Part shown: positions 58,706 through 64,000 of the stretch, piece after piece | Layout: each line of letters opens with the position of its first letter | How positions within the stretch are numbered: the stretch's first letter is position 1 | Source of the DNA: Polytrichum commune | Lineage: Eukaryota > Streptophyta > Polytrichopsida > Polytrichales > Polytrichaceae | Reading direction: 5' to 3' | NCBI GenBank assembly: GCA_950295325.1 | Contig: OX485804.1 | Span: forward strand, 18,104,001-18,168,000 | Length of the DNA stretch: 64,000 nucleotides | Position numbers and translations under genes: made by a program | The notes under the pieces: generated by a model | Databases searched by the model: none | What the model was told of the DNA's origin: nothing | Seen by the model: only the letters and a program-made list of their open reading frames with translations

Positions 58706-59218
58706 TGCGACGAAAGTGGTGGTGGTGGTTAGTTTCAAGATGGAATTGTTCCTGCACCGGTACTACGAGTCTATTTGTGTTGTCACGTGTATTGCCGTGG
58801 ATATTGCCGTGGGCTAATTTGTACGACTAAGAAACGTTGGATCGACTCATCATGTCTGTGCGAAGTCTCAGCTTTCACTCGGAGAAGTGGGCTAATGATT
58901 CAATCTTCTTAGACTAAGCCTATTAAAAAAAGAAAAAGTGAAGGAGTTGTTTCTCGACTGCAATTTAGTGTTTTTAACCCTCGACACGCTTTCCTACATG
59001 AAGGCTGGGATAGGACTGGGATTCTTCGCATCCCTGAGCACATGATGGCAGCCCAATTTGGAAGCTGCAGTAAGTAGGGCGATGCTGAACGTTGTCGTGC
59101 TTTTTTCTGTAGAGTCTGGACTAACAAAGATATAGAAACACTAGGTAGGTATACGTCGACATTGGAAGTGGGGGCAACTGAAGTGGTATACTGCTCATTT
59201 TGGGTTTGGGTGCAGGCC
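57487..59218 (+). promoter_or_regulatory. CpG/CT-rich promoter and leader region of the bHLH gene
   Basis: GC content rises sharply at about 57,500. A pure TC-rich patch at 57,748-57,783 resembles the Y-patch/CT microsatellite of plant core promoters and 5' leaders. Then come GCAA and GGCC repeats (57,985-58,003; 58,080-58,098) and a GTT/GCT microsatellite (58,650-58,709). A TGCAG just before the start codon (59,211-59,216) suggests that the coding start follows a leader intron. The transcription start is not fixed by the sequence. Open frames across this GC-rich block on both strands look compositional. Confidence 0.5.
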
Positions 59219-61649
59219 ATGGAGTCCACGAGAAGCAACATCCATTGCAGTTCGAGGAATCATCATCATCATCATCAAGCAGGTGGCTCCACCGCGGTAT
59301 GGTGTGAGTCTTCTGCATTGTCTGTCGGCCTCTTGGCTGAGTGCCGGGCTCAAGTGAGCAGCAGCGAGCAGATGCACACCCAATGCGACTTTGGCACCCT
59401 ATCCCTCTCGGAGCTGGATATTGACAACATGCACCAAATCTTCGAGGACCTCCCGGAGATTCTGGAGGAATCGTTGCCCTATTATCAACTGGAGAAAAAA
59501 ATTGTGCACCATCTTGTGTCGACATCGACATCTTCTCCTTTCCACCCTCCCGCACAACATCATCCTCATCATCCTTATCCTAGCAGTACTAAGCCTTCAT
59601 TTAGCTCCATGTCTCTCATGCACGCCCAGCTACCGGCTGCAACTGTACCTGAAACAGCTTTGCTCTCAGTAAATTCACTCCCAGTACCGGATGCAGCCAA
59701 ATTGGGTCACTTCTCGAACTTGGCAGGTGATTGTAAGCCGGGAGGAGGACAAGCTGTAAGTAGAAGTGCAAGAGTAGCACGACGTAAGTTTTCAACGCTG
59801 CAGCGAGAGGGAGCCAAACCCTCAATACCTCCTCCAAGTTCACAGCTGGAGGCTCTGGATTCTTTACCCATAGGTCAAATTCTACCCCAGGTAGTGCAGA
59901 GCTCTAATTCCGGCGACGGTGTGGTCCCCAAACTTTTGGCACCTTGTAATGTTACCACATTGAGTCTGTCTACAGTGGTCACTGGTCACATGAATGGAGG
60001 CTTCGAAAGACATCAACGCAGTGTCCCATGTCCACCACCGCAAAAGAGGGCAAGAAGGGATCCGTCCCTTTGCACCAAGCGGACCCAAATGACACGCCAA
60101 TTCGACAAAGTGGAGCATATTGTGCGAGAGCGCTGGCGAAGAGATGACATGGCGGAGAAATTCTTGACCTTGGAGTCTCTACTGCCTCCCAGCTCAAAAG
60201 TAACCCTCCCTCTACTAACCTTCTGTCAGTGAGGTTTGATGGTTTCCATCTCGTTCAAGTCTAGGTTTTTCATCACTGCAGCATCGATAGGATCAACCAC
60301 CAAGTGTAACATTTGAGTGATCTCGATGACATGGGAATCCCTCCTCTTCGAATCCTCAACATACTCACTATTTGTCTCTCTCGAAAATGCACAAGTTGGA
60401 TATGTCTTAACTAGTATTGACAAGTCCGAAATTATTGGTGATATCTCCTTCTGAGTCCTTTGCATAACATTCTTTGGATTCCTGGCTAGTGACCCTTTTC
60501 ACAGTATAAGCTTATAGTAATACCAGCATATCATAAATCAATGAAAAGTTCTCCCCAATCTTTGAACTTACCTTGGAGACTGAGAAAGTGTATGTATATA
60601 TATAGTCCAAAACTCATCGAGTTGTGTTCCGCGACCTGTACCCTATAGTCCACGCTACAATAGGATCCAAGCGTCTCCCGAACCCAGATTCAAACTGAAG
60701 ATCGCAGCATACTCAGGGTCTGTGCAGTTTTATTCTTCAAAATTTAAATGGTTGACATCCTTGACATTGCTGAAGAATGTTATGTGTTTTGGCCATGTCT
60801 TGGGTGAAACATCTGCTGGGAGATTTAGATATCCTGAAATGAGTATTTTTGAGTTTCATCATGAATTCCATCTTCTTCTCTCCTTACCTGAATCCGATCT
60901 TGATGTTAGCGTGACAGATCTAAAATTGTGGAAGAAAGCATGGAGTTGGTGAAGAGTCTGCAACATAGGAAGGAGGAGGTTTCCAAGAGGCGCTCTAAGC
61001 TGCAATTGGCGCTTGCCTCGGCTAAACAGGTGACCGACATGAAGCTCAAGAAGATAATTCTCAAGGACTCCTCAAAGGTGGCAACGAACAAGCAGCAGCG
61101 TTCATGTCAAGCGAATATCGATGAGACAGGCTCACCCTCCATCTCGTTCAATAATCTTCAGAGTGTTAAATCGGACATTATACCAAGAAAATGTGAAACA
61201 ATGACTACTGGAACGGCAAGCATCTCCAAAGAGCTCCGGGACTGCGTTCAGGGCTTTCAAGTTCATTCTGAATCCTTAACCGAGACACTAGTGATTGAGA
61301 TCATTTCCACACCTATTCCCAGCTTCCATAGCAGCCTATTGGGTGCGTTAGAGTCCTTTGCTTTAGCGGTGACATGTTGCAGCATCACAAGAATTAACAA
61401 CTCACTAATCTGCATCGTCACGGTGAAGGTATGTATGTATGCCCTCCAACCTGCCGATTTACTACTTTTAATATATGTTTGTAAGAGGCCTTCTGCAAGA
61501 TCTAATTTGTGCCTGACCTGTGAAGACTGATCTTTGTGCATTCTGCATATGGTGTTCCTCAACAGCCGTTGCCGCTTCCAGAGTCTCACCAAAGGCGATC
61601 ATCATCAAGCATAATACGAGCTCTGAAGGCAGCATTCCAGACATTTTAG
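59219..61649 (+). CDS. bHLH transcription factor with ACT-like C terminus
   Basis: Three exons: 59,219-60,199, 60,910-61,428 and 61,566-61,649, giving 527 codons plus stop. Intron 1 (710 bp, GTAACC...GTTAG) falls in the HLH loop between PPSSK and RDRSK; intron 2 (137 bp) is GTATGT...CAACAG. Splicing restores a full bHLH: basic region HIVRERWRRDD with His300, Glu304 and Arg308 (the H-E-R triad of E-box/G-box binders), helix 1 MAEKFLTLESLLPP, then helix 2 IVEESMELVKSLQHR. A His run follows the N terminus, and residues near 52-90 are acidic and amphipathic (LDIDNMHQIFEDLPEILEES), perhaps an activation segment. The C terminus (EIISTPIPSFHSSLLGALES, then SITRINNSLICIVTVK, then SIIRALKAAFQTF) resembles the ACT-like domain of plant bHLH proteins. 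The start at 59,219 is the first ATG in frame; the open frame upstream lacks one. Subfamily not assigned. Confidence 0.85.
60226..60503 (-). other. Antisense open frame inside bHLH intron 1
   Basis: Within intron 1 the minus strand is open for about 92 codons, with MQRTQKEISPIISDLSILVK and SHVIEITQMLHLVVDPIDAA. Composition is protein-like. No domain is recognised; it may be the remnant of an insertion. It is not part of the bHLH message. Confidence 0.35.
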
Positions 61650-61942
61650 CATGACATCATCATCATCATGAATAAGGAAGGATTATTATCACAAAGGAAG
61701 CATTTCTATAGGAGCTGGTTCGTTGCCCACCGACATTCATCACCAACAAAATACAGAGATTCTGATCTGTGCACATTGTGAATCTGTATTACGGAGCAAA
61801 TTGACATCATGTTGCTGCTACTGAAAATGTACTTGCGGGATGAGAGTTAGCAGACCACGGGTTCAAGTCTGCTTCCCCACAACGAGGCAGACAATTTTTC
61901 GCTTTGAATTAATATAGATGGGTTCTGATAGTCAATTTGCAG

Positions 61943-62387
61943 GCTACATCCTTGGGCGGCAGATTAATTCAAGCAGAGGATGACTGTGAGAAGCAGAGGA
62001 TGACTGTGAGAAGAGAAGGAAAGAGTTCAATATTCGACCCGCACCACAATTTTAAAGTACAGGTTGATTGCATAGATAAATGCAATATCTACAAGCTTCG
62101 GATCAAGTTGGGACAACATGATCTTGACATGTCACGTCAATCATAATATCGAACAGTGCCACCGCCATAATGCACAAGTGATCGTCCATTCCCAGAATTT
62201 CTGTTTGTCATTCACCAGCAGCAGGTTCCCATAATTGGAAGATTGGACTGTAATTGCATTGTGGGCTTCTGGAGGGACCTCATCAACGACACTTTTGATC
62301 AATTATATCGTTGCACTTTGGACACGATGGTGCCTTTAGACGATGCAGATGTAGACTTTAGGTTGTTCGGCCACATTAATGTTTAAG
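61943..62387 (+). other. Possible extra downstream exons
   Basis: Just after a good acceptor (CAATTTGCAG at 61,933-61,942) the frame reads ATSLGGRLIQAEDDCEKQ and FKVQVDCIDKCNIYKLRI, ending at 62,146. Then, after CACCAGCAG at about 62,214-62,222, a second frame reads VPIIGRLDCNCIVGFWRDL and YRCTLDTMVPLDDADVDF to a TAA at 62,387. Both look more like coding than spacer. They could be an alternative 3' end of the bHLH gene, a separate small gene, or 3' UTR by chance. A 21-bp unit (AGAGGATGACTGTGAGAAG) is repeated in tandem at 61,973-62,014. Confidence 0.3.
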
Positions 62388-64000
62388 CTGACAATCTCCA
62401 CGACATGAAATGTAGGAGAGACTTCTCCTACAAGTGGATTTCTCCGCATAGGCAAGTTGTACTGGACCTGATGCGCTCCTGCCACTTATATTTCGGTGGT
62501 GTGCTGTAGGACGTTGCTGTGTCGTAGTTGTAACTTGTGTACATAGAAAATCTTGTGTGGATCTGACTCCTGTTGTGGATGGGTCAGTAGAGGAAGACCA
62601 TATGACAATAAAGCTGATAGATTTGGCCCCAAACACTACGTACCGAAGATATCAAAGTACTCCACTGTCTGATATATATATGTGGCCCGCATTGTGACTT
62701 TCAAATTCTGGGTCTGTGAAGGTAATTCCAATAACAAATCAACAACTTAGTTGATTTGACACCGCAATTAGCTTTAAAGACCCAGTTGAGATGAATTACC
62801 CACAAACCTGTAGGGAGCAAGTTTCTCACACGTATGTATGCACCTTAAATACTCTCTTGCCTATCGCAGTATACTGGTGCTGATCGTAAGATGTTGAAAC
62901 ATGTGCAAGACAGATGATCGACCAGCCAGTCTGTGCAAGTATCTAATATGTAGGTGGCCGCTCTAGCACTGTGGTAATGTAGAAAATTGGTGATTGGCGC
63001 TTGACAACTCAAGAACATGTGAACCCGGACGGAATGATCAAATTAACAGGAATCATCTTATTTCCAGCTCCCTGTCTCTTTGCAAGGCCATGTACATTCG
63101 CAGACGTCGTGAAAGTCGTTCCTTTCGACAAAAATTACTGGGTTGGAATGATAAGCTTCCAATGTTAGAATCAAGTAAGTCATGCCATGTACTGCCTGCC
63201 CCAGAGGTACACATTCAGGAGATGTTATTAAAACCTTCAGGACATATGTTTTGAGATTGTTTTTGAGCCGCTGTATACTCTTAACGTATGACAGAAAGGG
63301 CTGGTTATCTACTCAAATGGTTTTGCATTGACATATCCCTTGCAAGGGTGGTGAAATTTATCATTGAGCTGAACTCTGAGGATTCGATAGAAGAGCCTGG
63401 TGCCGGTTTACCATATTGGTTTCCCGGCCTTTCCCTGCAGGTGCACATTCGGGTGACAATTCAGTATTATTAATCCCACCATAATCAGATACTTCCTTTT
63501 TTGGGGAAACAAAGACATTACACCAAGAAGTTTGTTCATTACTGTTGCGGACTGTGACTGATTGCGCTGCTAATTCTAATTTACATCCTCCTTAGCCGGT
63601 GGTGTCATCCCTGTATGATTCCAATGCCACTTTTACTAGAGTCTTGATCATTAACCCTGTCGTCTAGGGCTTTTACCTCTCGGTTTTATCATATACATAA
63701 CTGCAGTGAATTGCCTTCTTCCTACAATGATAGTTGCACACAGACATATCCTCTGAAGCAATTCAATATCATCACACGTTCTTGCTGGTTTATGCTAACC
63801 TGATAACCCTTGATAAATTTCACACTAATGATCCCCAAATAATTGGGCCCACTAATTCTGACCTTCACCAAGACTCTTCAATTGTCTCCTATAAAGTACC
63901 TCCCATCCACTACAGTTCCTGGATCTACACCTATACTCATGAGGTAAACCCATCCGTCGTCTTATTAATGTAAAGTCTATGTAGACACGTACCTTGGCAG
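62388..64000. other. Right-edge region, no gene recognised
   Basis: Base composition is less AT-rich than the transposon mosaic. Two plus-strand open frames (62,994-63,254 and 63,288-63,473) have no recognisable domain. A continuation of the bHLH transcript or the start of another gene beyond the edge is possible. Confidence 0.4.

Noticed and set aside
58600-58830. Leu/Val/Ala-rich frames as a signal peptide or membrane protein.
   Set aside because: They are translations of the GTT/GCT microsatellite in the bHLH leader.
1-64000. LTR retrotransposon copies, expected to be common in a plant genome of this kind.
   Set aside because: No gag, reverse transcriptase, integrase or primer-binding-site/LTR pair could be recognised in the readable frames.

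Overview
This is a nuclear window from a land plant with a repeat-rich genome. The evidence is a plant-type bHLH gene with GT/AG introns, a CT-rich leader, and many plant families of DNA transposon (MULE, hAT, CACTA, PIF/Harbinger-like, pogo/Tigger-like). The gene and the MULE transposase look to me more like a seed-free plant (lycophyte, fern or bryophyte) than a flowering plant, but that is an impression and not a test. I saw no convincing LTR-retrotransposon gag or pol reading frame.

Layout. From 1 to about 22,800 the sequence is an AT-rich mosaic of non-autonomous DNA transposons. Many keep both terminal inverted repeats (TIRs) and target-site duplications (TSDs), and several are nested. 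From 22,801 to 32,075 lies a large Mutator-like element (MULE) of about 9.25 kb, with TIRs and a perfect 11-bp TSD. It carries two divergent gene relics. On the plus strand is a MULE transposase ending in a SWIM zinc finger. On the minus strand is an intron-containing amino-methyltransferase whose motif order (catalytic motif before the SAM-binding motif) is that of the beta class of N4-cytosine/N6-adenine DNA methyltransferases. Between them is an array of nine palindromic repeats. This MULE is the most unusual object in the window.

From about 32,418 to 37,516 lies a second TIR-bounded element with an unrecognised multi-exon minus-strand coding relic and GC-rich subterminal repeats. From 37,517 to 57,486 the transposon mosaic resumes, including nested Harbinger-type elements whose empty site is preserved in a sister copy at 45,41x, a hAT transposase C-terminal relic, and a long-TIR foldback element.

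From about 57,500 to the right edge is the only convincing host gene: a three-exon bHLH transcription factor (coding 59,219-61,649, predicted 527 aa) with a CpG- and CT-rich upstream leader. The reading across introns restores an uninterrupted bHLH domain and a C-terminal ACT-like region. Further possible exons lie just downstream (61,943-62,387). The last 1.6 kb holds nothing I recognise.
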